Below, piece by piece: positions 35,601-43,300 of a stretch of DNA of 64,000 nt; the first letter of the stretch is position 1; every line of letters starts with the position of its first letter. This stretch comes from UBA6100 sp049658145 (lineage in GTDB: Bacteria > Actinomycetota > Coriobacteriia > Anaerosomatales > Anaerosomataceae). The translations under genes and the position numbers were made by a program. Under the pieces are notes generated by a model, which was not told the origin of the DNA, did no database searches, and saw only the letters and a program-made list of their open reading frames with translations. Where the stretch lies: positions 1-64,000 of the forward strand of contig JBASOJ010000074.1 of the NCBI GenBank assembly GCA_049658145.1. Direction: 5' to 3'.

Positions 35601-36213
35601 GCGGCCTCAGTTGCCGGTCGATCTCGATCAGCACGTCGCGGATGCGGTCGAGGTGGATGTCCATGGCGGCGAGTTTGCGCACCGCCCGGTCCTTGCGCTT
35701 CTTGTGCTTGAGGACGCCGGCCGCCTCTTCGATGAGTGCGCGCCGGTCTTCCGCCTTGGAGTTCAGGATCTCGTCAAGGCGTCCCTGACTGATGATCGAG
35801 TGGGTGTCGCGCCCAAGCCCGGTGTCGTGCAGGAGCTCCTGCACGTCGAGCAGCCGGCACGGAGACTGGTTGATGAGGTACTCGCTCTCCCCGTTGCGGA
35901 ACATCCGCCGGGTGATGGTCACCTCGGAGAACTCGAGCGGGAGTGTGCCGTCGCGGTTGTCCAGCACGAGGTCGACCTCGGCGATGCCGACTGCCTGACG
36001 GGCCGAAGAACCGGCGAAGACGACGTCTTCCATCGAGTTTCCGCGAAGCGCCTTCGCCGACTGCTCGCCGAGGACCCACAGGATCGCGTCGGATATGTTC
36101 GACTTGCCGGATCCGTTCGGCCCCACCACGACGGTGACGCCGGGCTCAAGGCTGAGGCGACTGCGATCCGCAAAGGACTTGAACCCTTTGAGAGTGAGCG
36201 ACTTGAGGTACAA
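32677..36213 (-). CDS. smc: Chromosome segregation protein SMC
   Basis: Structural maintenance of chromosomes ATPase of 1178 aa. Walker A VVVGPNGSGKSNISDAI at the N-terminus, long coiled coils, a hinge domain near the middle (about residues 510-650), and at the C-terminus the signature LLSGGEKSLTALALLF with Walker B PFYILDEVEAALDD. The start appears to be TTG at 36213, since the protein then begins MYLKSLTLKGFKSFAD as in all SMCs and no other start lies close; the SD is weak. It follows rnc and precedes ftsY, the rnc-smc-ftsY order of Bacillota. ScpA and ScpB are not in the window. Confidence 0.97.
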   Translation of the reverse strand: MYLKSLTLKGFKSFADRSRLSLEPGVTVVVGPNGSGKSNISDAILWVLGEQSAKALRGNSMEDVVFAGSSARQAVGIAEVDLVLDNRDGTLPLEFSEVTITRRMFRNGESEYLINQSPCRLLDVQELLHDTGLGRDTHSIISQGRLDEILNSKAEDRRALIEEAAGVLKHKKRKDRAVRKLAAMDIHLDRIRDVLIEIDRQLRPLQRQADRAQEYRGIEAELRDLEVALAVGDLRVLQESWDGIEKREREQDAEVELARYRLAEAERELATFQSLLEEKGLFVGDLSEQRRRLQSVLERTNSGLLLLEEKGKNLVERLSEMRQKMHQSETRLEGRTREFEEIAEERAVTEARMQALYTQLGELRRESETVKKERLAADEALSEVMMDARKTRKDIDDARAELADIQQAMSGFAVESDMLNARAKVVRDQRSALMQTLSARRTRLEQLAGKIVHSRKEAGLAASDVDKRVRLVEGRRSTLEKARAELGEIRAEVRGLEEVDRAFEAASPALAWMLAREHDLGGVIGPVTDHITIPEEYERVVERVLGADLFCVLVKRSSDVAPTVALLEEHGASDFSLVPVDASSAPVLPESGPGVRLVDVIGCPDELWNALNSLIGDVRVVDTLEEALSAPAGPWRIATKAGHTVWPSGRVRVGPNLGDDAGVLMRRRTLVDLRDRMQALDSQVGEAEALLVEADEALAAAQQDALEIEQRIMTLSAESTSLSEDAGRIEQAITESDTEAASIDVRLRQIDEKTVKNSPQQRQLTDRIEKGLVRIEELEDATIARREGRDVRFREESDVATRLSACQVEIAAVSEREVHLKRRFAALTSETNELTHTVSQSALTTESLEALIVRIQPLHDLYADLLEREEHWADRLRDRARFEQADSESLRQTIHDGQDGVRTAQAAVDAASEAMGDVRVEKAALEVQVTAAVKRIVEDLGMPIEKALEVPPIEDRGAASERAHRLRKRIANLGPVNPVAVEEFQGLSDRRAFMQAQLDDLLSSRKSLQKVISAIDRKVRDRFLETFELVNNHFQDIFAVLFPGGHASLTMTDPDDPEETGVEVVAQPRGKRLQKMTLLSGGEKSLTALALLFAVYRTRPCPFYILDEVEAALDDTNLRRFLAFVDSMRTHTQFVVVTHQRRTMEMADVLYGVSMQADGVSKVVSQKVERPALGEAPS

Positions 36214-36280
36214 GCTGAACCCTTTTCGCTGCGGATGGGGACGGTCGTGACGTGCCGGCGCGCCTCGGGCGACGCACCGT

Positions 36281-36307
36281 ATCCTACCATAGGGAACGGC
36301 GGTTCAA
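36281..36307 (-). promoter_or_regulatory. Candidate promoter of smc
   Basis: Minus-strand TTGAAC (36307-36302) and TAGGAT (36286-36281) are 15 bases apart, with TGG before the -10 as an extended element. The short spacer makes it less certain. It lies in the 114-base gap after rnc, which also contains a GCGGT/ACCGC hairpin. Confidence 0.45.
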
Positions 36308-36327
36308 GACCGCTCCGCCGGCGCGTC

Positions 36328-37035
36328 TCAGGAGTCGGCCGTGGCCTCTCGGCGACCACGGATGACGTCGAGCGCCACACGGGCGGCCGCCTTCTCCGCG
36401 GCCTGTTTGCTGGGACCGGAGCCCAAGCCGAGCACGACACCGTCCACCCTCACCTCGCTGGTGAAAGTCCGGGCATGGATCGGCCCCGTGGCATCCACGA
36501 TGCGATACGCCGGGAGCATTCCTCTGGCGCCCTGGGACCACTGCTGCAGCGCGCTCTTGACATCCACATCGGGAACGTCGGCCGCGGCGAGCCGGTCGCT
36601 CAGCACGCGAAGAACGAACGCTCGCGCGGCGTCCAGCCCGCCGTCAAGATAGAGTGCGCCGATGAGCGCCTCGACCGTGTTCTCGAGAACCGAGGCGCGC
36701 TGTCGATCTCCCGCCGCATGGGCCCCCGCACCGAGCAGCACGAACTCGGCCAGACCGAGCTCGAGGGCGGCAGCAGAGAGGGCGTCCCCGGACACGGCGG
36801 AGTGCTTGCGTCGCGTGAGTTCGCCCTCGGGCTCGGCCGGACACCCCCGGTACACGTAGTCGGCGACGATGAAGCCGAGGACCGCATCGCCGAGGAACTC
36901 AAGCCGGTCGTAGGTGTCCTCAGCTTCGTGCTCGGCGGCGTATGAGGGATGAGTGAGCGCGGTGCGCAGCAACTCCCGGTCGGTGAAGGTGTGGCCGACA
37001 AGCGACTCGGCTTCGATGAGGCGGGCATCGTCCAT
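36328..37035 (-). CDS. rnc: Ribonuclease III
   Basis: Double-strand-specific RNase for rRNA and mRNA processing. The signature TYDRLEFLGDAVLGFIVADY with the catalytic acidic residues, an SVLENTVEALIGALYLDGG segment, and a C-terminal double-stranded RNA-binding domain (QWSQGARGMLPAYRI to KAAARVALDVI) are visible. The ATG at 37035 is preferred as GAGG lies 5 bases before it; a GTG at 37050 would overlap fabF. Length 235 aa. Confidence 0.96.
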   Translation of the reverse strand: MDDARLIEAESLVGHTFTDRELLRTALTHPSYAAEHEAEDTYDRLEFLGDAVLGFIVADYVYRGCPAEPEGELTRRKHSAVSGDALSAAALELGLAEFVLLGAGAHAAGDRQRASVLENTVEALIGALYLDGGLDAARAFVLRVLSDRLAAADVPDVDVKSALQQWSQGARGMLPAYRIVDATGPIHARTFTSEVRVDGVVLGLGSGPSKQAAEKAAARVALDVIRGRREATADS

Positions 37036-37042
37036 GCGCGCC

Positions 37043-38275
37043 TCAGCCACCGAACCGCGAGAAGATGACCGATGCGTTGTGCCCGCCGAATCCGAACGAG
37101 TTGCTCAGCGCGGCATCGACTTTCGCCTCGCGGGCGACGTTGGGCACGTAGTCAAGATCGCATGCGGGGTCCGGCGTCATGTAGTTGATGGTCGGTGGGA
37201 GCGTGTCCGTCACGATGGCCTGGATGCAGAACACGGCCTCGAGCGCAGCCGCTCCGCCGAGGAGATGCCCGGTCATCGACTTCGTTGACGACACCGGCGG
37301 GACATCCACGCCGAACACGGTCTTGATGGCACCGGTCTCGGCAGCGTCGCCGAGCTCTGTGGACGTGCCGTGCGCGTTGATGTAGCTCACGTCCGATGGG
37401 TTCAGCCGCGCACGATCCAGTGCCGCGATCATCGCGCGGCGTGCGCCGCTCCCGTCCGGCGCGGGCGCCGTGAGGTGGTACGCGTCGGCCGAGGCACCAT
37501 ACCCTGTGAGCTCCGCGTAGATGCGCGCCCCGCGGTCGCGAGCGTGCTCGAGCTCCTCGAGGACGAGGACCGCGCCTCCCTCACCCATCACGAACCCATC
37601 GCGGTCCGCGTCGAACGGGCGCGACGCGCCGACGGGATCGTCGTTGCGCGTCGACAGTGATCGCGCCGCACAGAACCCGGCGAGACCCAGGGGCGTTATC
37701 CCGCAGTCGAACCCACCGGCGATCACCACGTCCGCGTCGCCGCGGCGGATGGCCTCGCCCGCCTCGCCGATGGAGTGATTGCCCGTGGCACATGCTGACA
37801 CCGGAGCGTAGTTGATGCCCTTCGCGCCCAACTGGATGGAGATGTGCCCCGCCGCGAGGTCGACGATCATCATGGGCACGAGGAACGGGCTGACGCGCCC
37901 CGGTCCCCTCTCCATGAGGATCTCCTTCTGCTCTTCCATGGTCTGCAGGCCACCGATGCCCGAGCCTACGATCACGCCGACGCGCTCAGCGTTCGATTCA
38001 TCGATGACGAGACCACAGTCGTCCATCGCCATCTGCGCTGCAGCCACCGCGAACTGCTGGAAGCGCGCCATACGGCGTGCCTCCTTGGCATCGATCCACG
38101 GAAGCGGGTCCCAATCGTCGACACAGCCGCCGAAGCGCGTTGAATACGCCGACGCGTCGAAGAGCGTGATCTCGCCGATCCCGCTCCTGCCCGATGTGAT
38201 CGCGTCCCACACCTCGGGTACGCCGATGCCTACAGGGGATACCGCGCCCATTCCCGTGACAACCACACGTCTCAT
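37043..38275 (-). CDS. fabF: Beta-ketoacyl-ACP synthase II
   Basis: Condensing enzyme for chain elongation in type II fatty-acid synthesis. The Cys-His-His triad is seen in VSACATGNHSIGEA, NAHGTSTELGDAAE and KSMTGHLLGGAAALE; the N-terminus MRRVVVTGMGAVSPVG is typical. Length 410 aa. Its ATG overlaps the stop of the FabK-like gene upstream (ATGA). Confidence 0.97.
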   Translation of the reverse strand: MRRVVVTGMGAVSPVGIGVPEVWDAITSGRSGIGEITLFDASAYSTRFGGCVDDWDPLPWIDAKEARRMARFQQFAVAAAQMAMDDCGLVIDESNAERVGVIVGSGIGGLQTMEEQKEILMERGPGRVSPFLVPMMIVDLAAGHISIQLGAKGINYAPVSACATGNHSIGEAGEAIRRGDADVVIAGGFDCGITPLGLAGFCAARSLSTRNDDPVGASRPFDADRDGFVMGEGGAVLVLEELEHARDRGARIYAELTGYGASADAYHLTAPAPDGSGARRAMIAALDRARLNPSDVSYINAHGTSTELGDAAETGAIKTVFGVDVPPVSSTKSMTGHLLGGAAALEAVFCIQAIVTDTLPPTINYMTPDPACDLDYVPNVAREAKVDAALSNSFGFGGHNASVIFSRFGG

Positions 38276-39234
38276 GATGACGCCCCTTCCTCGGCGGCCC
38301 GCCACTCGGCGACCAGGCGGTCGATGACCTCCGCTGCCGGGAGAACATCATGAACGCGGGCTGCGGACGTGCCCGCGAACACCAACCCGGTGGTGACGTC
38401 ACCGGCCTGAGAGCGGATCAGCGCATCCATGATGCAGTACTCCTTGCCGCACTCCTTGAGACACGCGCGGCACCGCTCGATGCGCTCGTAGTCCCCCGCT
38501 GCGTGCCGCTCCGTGAGCGGGTTGCGGATCGCACGTCCCGGAAGGCCCACCGGACTCGGGGTGAGCACGATGTCGTCATCGGTGGCGGCCACATACATCG
38601 CCTTGAACGCGTCCGCGGCCGAGCACTCGGTGGTGGCGACGAACCGCGAACCCATCTGCACGCCCGCGGCGCCCATGTCCAGCATCCGCTTGATGTCGGC
38701 GCCGGTGGCGATACCACCGGCCGCGATCACGGGGATGCTCACCGCCTCCAGGATCTCGGGCAGCAGGTCGTCGACATGCCGGTCGGTGCCCAGATGCCCG
38801 CCCGCGTCGACGCCCTCGACGACGACCGCCGAGGCACCGAACTTCTCGGCCAGTCTGGCCACGCGTGCCGAACCGACGATGGGCACCATCTCCACGCCCG
38901 CTTCCTTGCACCACGTGAACACATCGCGCGAGAAGCCTGCCCCAGCGATGATGAGGTCGGCACCCTCGGCGATGGCCGCGTGGACCAAGTCTTTGAAGAT
39001 GCGGACCGCCACCATAATGTTCACACCGATCACGCCGTCGGTGGCGGCGCGTGCGGTCCGCACTTCGGTCGCGAGCTCCTCCGGCGTGAGTCCCGAGCCT
39101 GCGATGACGCCGACGCCGCCCGCCCGGGCAACCGCCGTCGCCAGCGGTGCGAGCGAGATGCGCACGGCCATGCCCCCCTGCACGATCGGCAGCCGGGCCG
39201 TACGCGTTCCGATGACGAGCCGGGGCATGTCCAT
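38272..39234 (-). CDS. FabK/YrpB-like NPD-family flavoprotein with a four-cysteine motif
   Basis: FMN-binding TIM-barrel protein of the nitronate monooxygenase / FabK superfamily (320 aa). It starts LPIVQGGMAVRISLAPLA, and shows VIAGSG, VVVEGVDAGGHLG and VIAAGGIATGADIKRML with GSRFVATTECSA. Near residue 265 is CRACLKECGKEYC (spacing 2, 3, 4), seen in a YrpB-like subfamily of unknown substrate and absent from the second FabK here. Lying between acpP and fabF, it may be an enoyl-ACP reductase or another lipid-linked redox enzyme. The GGAAGG ribosome-binding site is 5 bases before the ATG. Confidence 0.85.
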   Translation of the reverse strand: MDMPRLVIGTRTARLPIVQGGMAVRISLAPLATAVARAGGVGVIAGSGLTPEELATEVRTARAATDGVIGVNIMVAVRIFKDLVHAAIAEGADLIIAGAGFSRDVFTWCKEAGVEMVPIVGSARVARLAEKFGASAVVVEGVDAGGHLGTDRHVDDLLPEILEAVSIPVIAAGGIATGADIKRMLDMGAAGVQMGSRFVATTECSAADAFKAMYVAATDDDIVLTPSPVGLPGRAIRNPLTERHAAGDYERIERCRACLKECGKEYCIMDALIRSQAGDVTTGLVFAGTSAARVHDVLPAAEVIDRLVAEWRAAEEGASS

Positions 39235-39256
39235 GTCGACCTTCCGCGTCCATTGA

Positions 39257-39291
39257 GGGCGGCGCCACCCGGCGTACCGGTGACGCCGCCC
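39257..39291 (-). terminator. Hairpin after acpP
   Basis: A 13-base-pair stem with one wobble (GGGCGGCGTCACC on the minus strand with its partner) and a 9-base loop fills the 81-base gap between acpP and the FabK-like gene. No T-run follows. It may reduce read-through, giving more acpP than downstream message. Confidence 0.55.
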
Positions 39292-39315
39292 CGAAGCAGC
39301 TATCCTGCAGCCGCG

Positions 39316-39558
39316 CTACTCCATGTTAGCCGCGATGTAGTCCACCGCGTCGCCGACCGTCTTGATCGACTCGGCGTCCTCATCCGGAATCGAGATCCCG
39401 AACGAGTCCTCAAGGGCCATGACGAGCTCGACTATGTCGAGCGAGTCGGCGCCCAGGTCGTCGAAGAACGACGCATCAGCGGAGACATCGTCCTCCTCGA
39501 CCGAGAGCTGGTCGACGATCACTTCCTTCACCTTGGCAAAGATCTCCTCGTGCTCCAT
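39316..39558 (-). CDS. acpP: Acyl carrier protein
   Basis: Carries growing acyl chains on a phosphopantetheine attached to Ser39 in the DLGADSLDIVELVM motif. Small (80 aa) and acidic, as expected. A strong GGAGG lies 9 bases before the ATG. It is placed between fabG and the FabK-like gene, in the usual fabD-fabG-acpP-fabF series. Confidence 0.98.
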   Translation of the reverse strand: MEHEEIFAKVKEVIVDQLSVEEDDVSADASFFDDLGADSLDIVELVMALEDSFGISIPDEDAESIKTVGDAVDYIAANME

Positions 39559-39598
39559 TCCAACACACCTCCTTCCGCGCTGTAGCGTGGATCCGGCT

Positions 39599-40351
39599 CT
39601 ATGAGAAGGTCATACCGCCGTCGACGGCGATGACCTGACCGGTGATATACGAGGCATCGTCGCTCGCAAGAAACGCGACCGCGGCGGCGATGTCCTCGGG
39701 CGTACCGAACCGTGCCATGGCTATCGTCGCCGCAGCGGCCTCGCGCGCCGCATCCGGCAGCGCATCCGTCATGTCGGTTGCTATGAATCCCGGCGCGATC
39801 GCGTTGGAGCGCACACCCCGTGAGGCCAGCTCCCGCGCCACGGACTTCGTCATCCCAACGAGCCCCGCCTTGGCGGCGGCGTAGTTCACCTGTCCGGCGT
39901 TGCCGACCAGTCCGACCACCGAAGCGATGGTGATGATCGAACCGCTTCGTGCCTTCATCATGATCTTGGAGGCCGCACGCGTCGCGTAGAACGCCCCCGA
40001 GAGGTTGGTGTCGATGACCGCGGACCAGTCGTCGTCCGACATCCGCACCAGCAGCCCGTCACGTGTGATCCCGGCGTTGTTCACGAGCACATCGAGTCTG
40101 CCGAAAGCCCCAAAGACGTCAGCCACGAGCTTCGAGCACGCGGTGGCGTCACTCACGTCGGCCTGGAAGGCTCGCGCCGAGCCTCCTCCAGCCTCGATGC
40201 GCGCCACCACGTCCGCGGCGGCGTCAGCGCGGCCCGCGTAGTTCACGGCTACGGTGGCCCCCTCTGCTGCGAGACGCTCGGCGATCGCCGCGCCGATGCC
40301 ACGCGATGCGCCCGTCACCAGCGCCACGCGGTCTTCGAGTCGTCCCGGCAT
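39599..40351 (-). CDS. fabG: 3-oxoacyl-ACP reductase
   Basis: NADPH-dependent short-chain dehydrogenase for the first reduction of the elongation cycle. VALVTGASRGIGAAIAERL, NNAGITRDGLLVRM, IITIASVVGLVGNAGQVNYAAAK with the Ser-Tyr-Lys catalytic set, and APGFIATDMTDAL are visible. The ATG at 40351 shares TGATG with the fabD stop and has GGAGG 7 bases upstream; a GTG one codon earlier is possible. Length 250 aa. Confidence 0.97.
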   Translation of the reverse strand: MPGRLEDRVALVTGASRGIGAAIAERLAAEGATVAVNYAGRADAAADVVARIEAGGGSARAFQADVSDATACSKLVADVFGAFGRLDVLVNNAGITRDGLLVRMSDDDWSAVIDTNLSGAFYATRAASKIMMKARSGSIITIASVVGLVGNAGQVNYAAAKAGLVGMTKSVARELASRGVRSNAIAPGFIATDMTDALPDAAREAAAATIAMARFGTPEDIAAAVAFLASDDASYITGQVIAVDGGMTFS

Positions 40352-41265
40352 CACATGGCCTCCTTCACGCGATCGATTCCGTCGCCTTCGGCAGAGAGCG
40401 CCGCGAAGCCGCCGAACCGTTTCGCAAGCCCGGTGAGAACCGCCCCGGGGCCTGCCTCGGCGACCACGGACACGCCCACCGCACGGAAGGTCTCCATCGT
40501 CTCGGTCCAGCGGACCGGCGACACGATCTGATCCATAAGACGGGCCTTCACGACTTCCCCGTCCTGCGTCATCTCGGGGTGCGTGTTCTGGACCACCGGA
40601 AGACGCGCATCCAGGAAGTGCGTGTGCTCGAGCACCTCGGCGAAGGCGTCACGCGCGGGAGCCATGAGCGGGCTGTGGAAGGGCCCGGTGACATTGAGCG
40701 GCACGACCTTGCGCGCCCCCGCGCCTGTGAGCGCACCGGTGGCCCACTCGATGCCGGCATGCGTGCCGGACAACACGACCTGCCCGGGTCCGTTGTCGTT
40801 GGCGACCCACACACCACTCGCTCCCTCAAGCAGGCCCGCGATCGTGTCGCGCTCCATTCCGACGACGGCCGCCATGGTACCCGGAGTAGCAGCCGCAACC
40901 TCGGCCATGATCGCCGAGCGGGTGACCACGAGCTCAAGGCCCGCTTCCGGCGACACGACTCCGACGAATGCCAGCGCGGCGAACTCGCCGAGGCTGTGGC
41001 CGGCGACCACCGAGGGCACGATGCCCAGCGCCTGAAGTGACGTCGCCCACGCCAGGTCCGTGAGATACAGAAGTGGCTGCGAAGCACGCGTGTCTGCGAG
41101 ATCGGCGTCGGGCCCGTCGGAAGCGATACGCCGGAGATCGAGCCCCGAGAGGCCCTCGGCGGCATCGAGCAGTCTGGCCACATCGCGGTCACCCGAGAAG
41201 GCGTCGAGCATGCCGATGCGCTGGGACCCTTGCCCGGGGAACGCGAATGCGAGCATCGCCGCCAC
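40351..41265 (-). CDS. fabD: Malonyl-CoA:ACP transacylase
   Basis: Loads malonyl groups on ACP. FAFPGQGSQRIGML at the N-terminus, the nucleophilic Ser in VVAGHSLGEFAALAF, and NVTGPFHSPLM with the catalytic His are clear. Length 304 aa. The start is read as GTG at 41265, one base after the upstream fabK stop; an ATG three codons later would also serve. The SD is weak, consistent with coupling to fabK. Confidence 0.96.
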   Translation of the reverse strand: MAAMLAFAFPGQGSQRIGMLDAFSGDRDVARLLDAAEGLSGLDLRRIASDGPDADLADTRASQPLLYLTDLAWATSLQALGIVPSVVAGHSLGEFAALAFVGVVSPEAGLELVVTRSAIMAEVAAATPGTMAAVVGMERDTIAGLLEGASGVWVANDNGPGQVVLSGTHAGIEWATGALTGAGARKVVPLNVTGPFHSPLMAPARDAFAEVLEHTHFLDARLPVVQNTHPEMTQDGEVVKARLMDQIVSPVRWTETMETFRAVGVSVVAEAGPGAVLTGLAKRFGGFAALSAEGDGIDRVKEAM

Positions 41266-41266
41266 G

Positions 41267-42214
41267 CTACGCGTCCAGCCGCTCGTGCATCGCCCGAATC
41301 GTTTCCTCGGTCTCCGCGATCATCGCCTGGATGATAGCCGCGGCAGGCTCGATCGAATCCACCATCGCCGCGCACTGACCGGCCATGAGACTGCCCATGT
41401 CGGTGTCGCCCTGTCGCATCGCGAGCGCGAGCTTGCCCGTACCGAGCGCCTCGATCTCCTCGGCGCGGTTGTCGCGGTCGAGCTCCATGATCTGACGGGC
41501 GAGCTTGTTCTTGAGTACGCGCACGGGGTGCCCGGTGGAACGCCCCGTCACCACGGTGTCGCGGTCCTTCGCTTTGATGATCTCGGCCTTCACAGCCGGG
41601 TGGATGGTGCATTCCGAGGCACACATGAAGCGCGTGCCCACCTGGACGCCTTCCGCACCGAGGGCGAACGCCGCCGCCATCCCACGTCCGTCGGCGATGC
41701 CACCCGCTGCGATCACGGGAACCTCGACGGCATCGACGAGTTGCGGGGTGAGCACCATGGTGGTTAGCTCGCCGATGTGACCGCCGGCTTCCATGCCCTC
41801 GCCGATGACCGCGTCGGCGCCGATCGATTCCATCCGCCTGGCGAGTGCCACCGAAGGCACGATCGGGATGACCTTGATGCCGGCATCCATGAGCGCGGCA
41901 ATGTACTTGCCGGGGTTACCGGCGCCGGTCGTCACGACCGGAACGTGCTCGTCGAGCACCATCTGAACGAGTTCGTCGATGTGCGGGGTGAGCAGCATCA
42001 GGTTGACGCCGAAAGGCCTCTCGGTGATCGTCTTGGCGCTGCGGATCTGCTCGCGCAGCAGGTCGGTGGGCATCTGTCCCGCGCCGATGATGCCGAGCCC
42101 GCCGGCGTTGCTCACGGCTCCGGCCAGTTCGGCGGTCGCCGTCCACGCCATACCGCCCTGGATGATGGGATGCTCGATCCCGAGTAGTGACGTCAGTCGT
42201 GTGTGCAGGGCCAT
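41267..42214 (-). CDS. fabK: Enoyl-ACP reductase II (FMN-dependent FabK)
   Basis: FMN enzyme for the last reduction of fatty-acid elongation, replacing FabI. MALHTRLTSLLGIEHPIIQG, GAVSNAGGLGIIGAG, PFGVNLMLLTPHIDELV, GMEAGGHIGELTTMVL and VIAAGGIADGRGMAAAF follow classic FabK closely. Length 315 aa. It sits between fabH and fabD, where fabK lies in streptococci. As no FabI is seen here, this is likely the main enoyl reductase. Confidence 0.95.
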   Translation of the reverse strand: MALHTRLTSLLGIEHPIIQGGMAWTATAELAGAVSNAGGLGIIGAGQMPTDLLREQIRSAKTITERPFGVNLMLLTPHIDELVQMVLDEHVPVVTTGAGNPGKYIAALMDAGIKVIPIVPSVALARRMESIGADAVIGEGMEAGGHIGELTTMVLTPQLVDAVEVPVIAAGGIADGRGMAAAFALGAEGVQVGTRFMCASECTIHPAVKAEIIKAKDRDTVVTGRSTGHPVRVLKNKLARQIMELDRDNRAEEIEALGTGKLALAMRQGDTDMGSLMAGQCAAMVDSIEPAAAIIQAMIAETEETIRAMHERLDA

Positions 42215-42220
42215 GTGCTG

Positions 42221-43204
42221 CTATCCTTTCGTCCAGCGGACGACTGCGGCGCCCCATGTGAGACCGCCGCCGAATCCAACCAGGGCCAGTACGTCCCCGG
42301 GGTGCAGTTGGCCGCCAGTATACAGGTCGTGCACTGCAAGCGGTATCGATGCGGCAGACGTGTTTCCGAGCCGCTCGACGTTGGAGAAGACCCGCTCGTC
42401 AGGCACACCGAGTCGCTCGCCGATCGTGGAGATGATCCGCTCGTTCGCCTGGTGCGGAACCACCCACGTGACATCGGCCGGACCGAGCCCAGAAGCCGCG
42501 AGTGCTTTCCGGGTCGTGGCGGGGATCACGCGCACAGCGAACTTGAAGACCTCGCTGCCGATCATGTGGACGTACTGGTCGCCCGCCTCGAGCCGCTCGG
42601 GCGTGCACGGGGCCGCCGACCCGCCCGCAGGTACCGCGAGCACGTTGGCGCCGGAACCGTCGGTGCCAAGATCGATGCCGAGCACGCCCGGCTCCTCGGC
42701 ACGCTCCAGCACGACCGCGCCCGCGCCGTCGCCGAAGAGCACGCACGTGGCACGATCGGTGAAGTCGACGTGGCGGGTGAGCGCGTCCGCACCCACGACG
42801 AGCACGCGTCGTGCCCGTCCGCTCTCGATCGCAGCGGTCGCGTGCTGCAGCGCGAAGATGAAGCTCGTACATGCCGCGAGTACGTCCATCGCGGGGCATG
42901 ACGCGCCGATCGCGACCTGCACGAGAGCAGCCGTGGAGGGGAACGAATGATCCGGACTCGACGTCCCGACGACGATCATGTCGAGGTCGGTCGCCTCGAT
43001 CCCGGCGTCGCGAAGAGCGGCGCGAGCGGCCTCGGCTCCCAGCGTCGAGCTGGACTCACCCTCACTCACGACGTGTCGCTCGCGGATCCCGGTGCGCGTG
43101 ACGATCCACTCATCTGACGTGTCGACCATGCGCTCGAGGTCCCGGTTCGTGAGAACGCGCTCCGGGAGGAACGCTCCGATTCCGGTGATGGCGGCGTGTG
43201 TCAT
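42221..43204 (-). CDS. fabH: Beta-ketoacyl-ACP synthase III
   Basis: Starts fatty-acid chains by condensing an acyl-CoA with malonyl-ACP. The Cys-His-Asn triad appears in DVLAACTSFIFAL, VPHQANERII and ERLGNTSAASIP; RTGIRERHVV and SSPDHSFPSTA are typical. Length 327 aa. The ATG at 43204 gives the family N-terminus, but only a C-rich run precedes it and no SD can be seen, unusual for this window. A promoter with an inverted repeat lies 65 bases upstream. Confidence 0.96.
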   Translation of the reverse strand: MTHAAITGIGAFLPERVLTNRDLERMVDTSDEWIVTRTGIRERHVVSEGESSSTLGAEAARAALRDAGIEATDLDMIVVGTSSPDHSFPSTAALVQVAIGASCPAMDVLAACTSFIFALQHATAAIESGRARRVLVVGADALTRHVDFTDRATCVLFGDGAGAVVLERAEEPGVLGIDLGTDGSGANVLAVPAGGSAAPCTPERLEAGDQYVHMIGSEVFKFAVRVIPATTRKALAASGLGPADVTWVVPHQANERIISTIGERLGVPDERVFSNVERLGNTSAASIPLAVHDLYTGGQLHPGDVLALVGFGGGLTWGAAVVRWTKG

Positions 43205-43266
43205 GGGGGGAAGGGTCCCTTGTTCAGCGCCGCGCTCCCGCGCCCGACGCACGTCAGTGTCCGTGT

Positions 43267-43296
43267 AGTGTACACGTTTGCCACGACCGGGCAAAC
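43267..43296 (-). promoter_or_regulatory. Promoter of the fabH operon with an overlapping inverted repeat
   Basis: Minus-strand TTGCCC (43294-43289) and TACACT (43272-43267) are 16 bases apart. A perfect inverted repeat GTTTGCC/GGCAAAC (arms 43276-43282 and 43290-43296, 7-base gap) covers the -35 box and spacer, a likely operator site; it could also be a weak hairpin after plsX. Confidence 0.55.
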
Positions 43297-43300
43297 GGGC

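Noticed and set aside
34504..36945. Long plus-strand open frame of about 800 codons
   Set aside because: It is antisense to smc and rnc, is rich in Arg/Leu/Glu of no family, and follows from high-GC codon bias.
43205..43294. N-terminal extension of fabH
   Set aside because: It would read through the promoter region and adds residues unlike any FabH.
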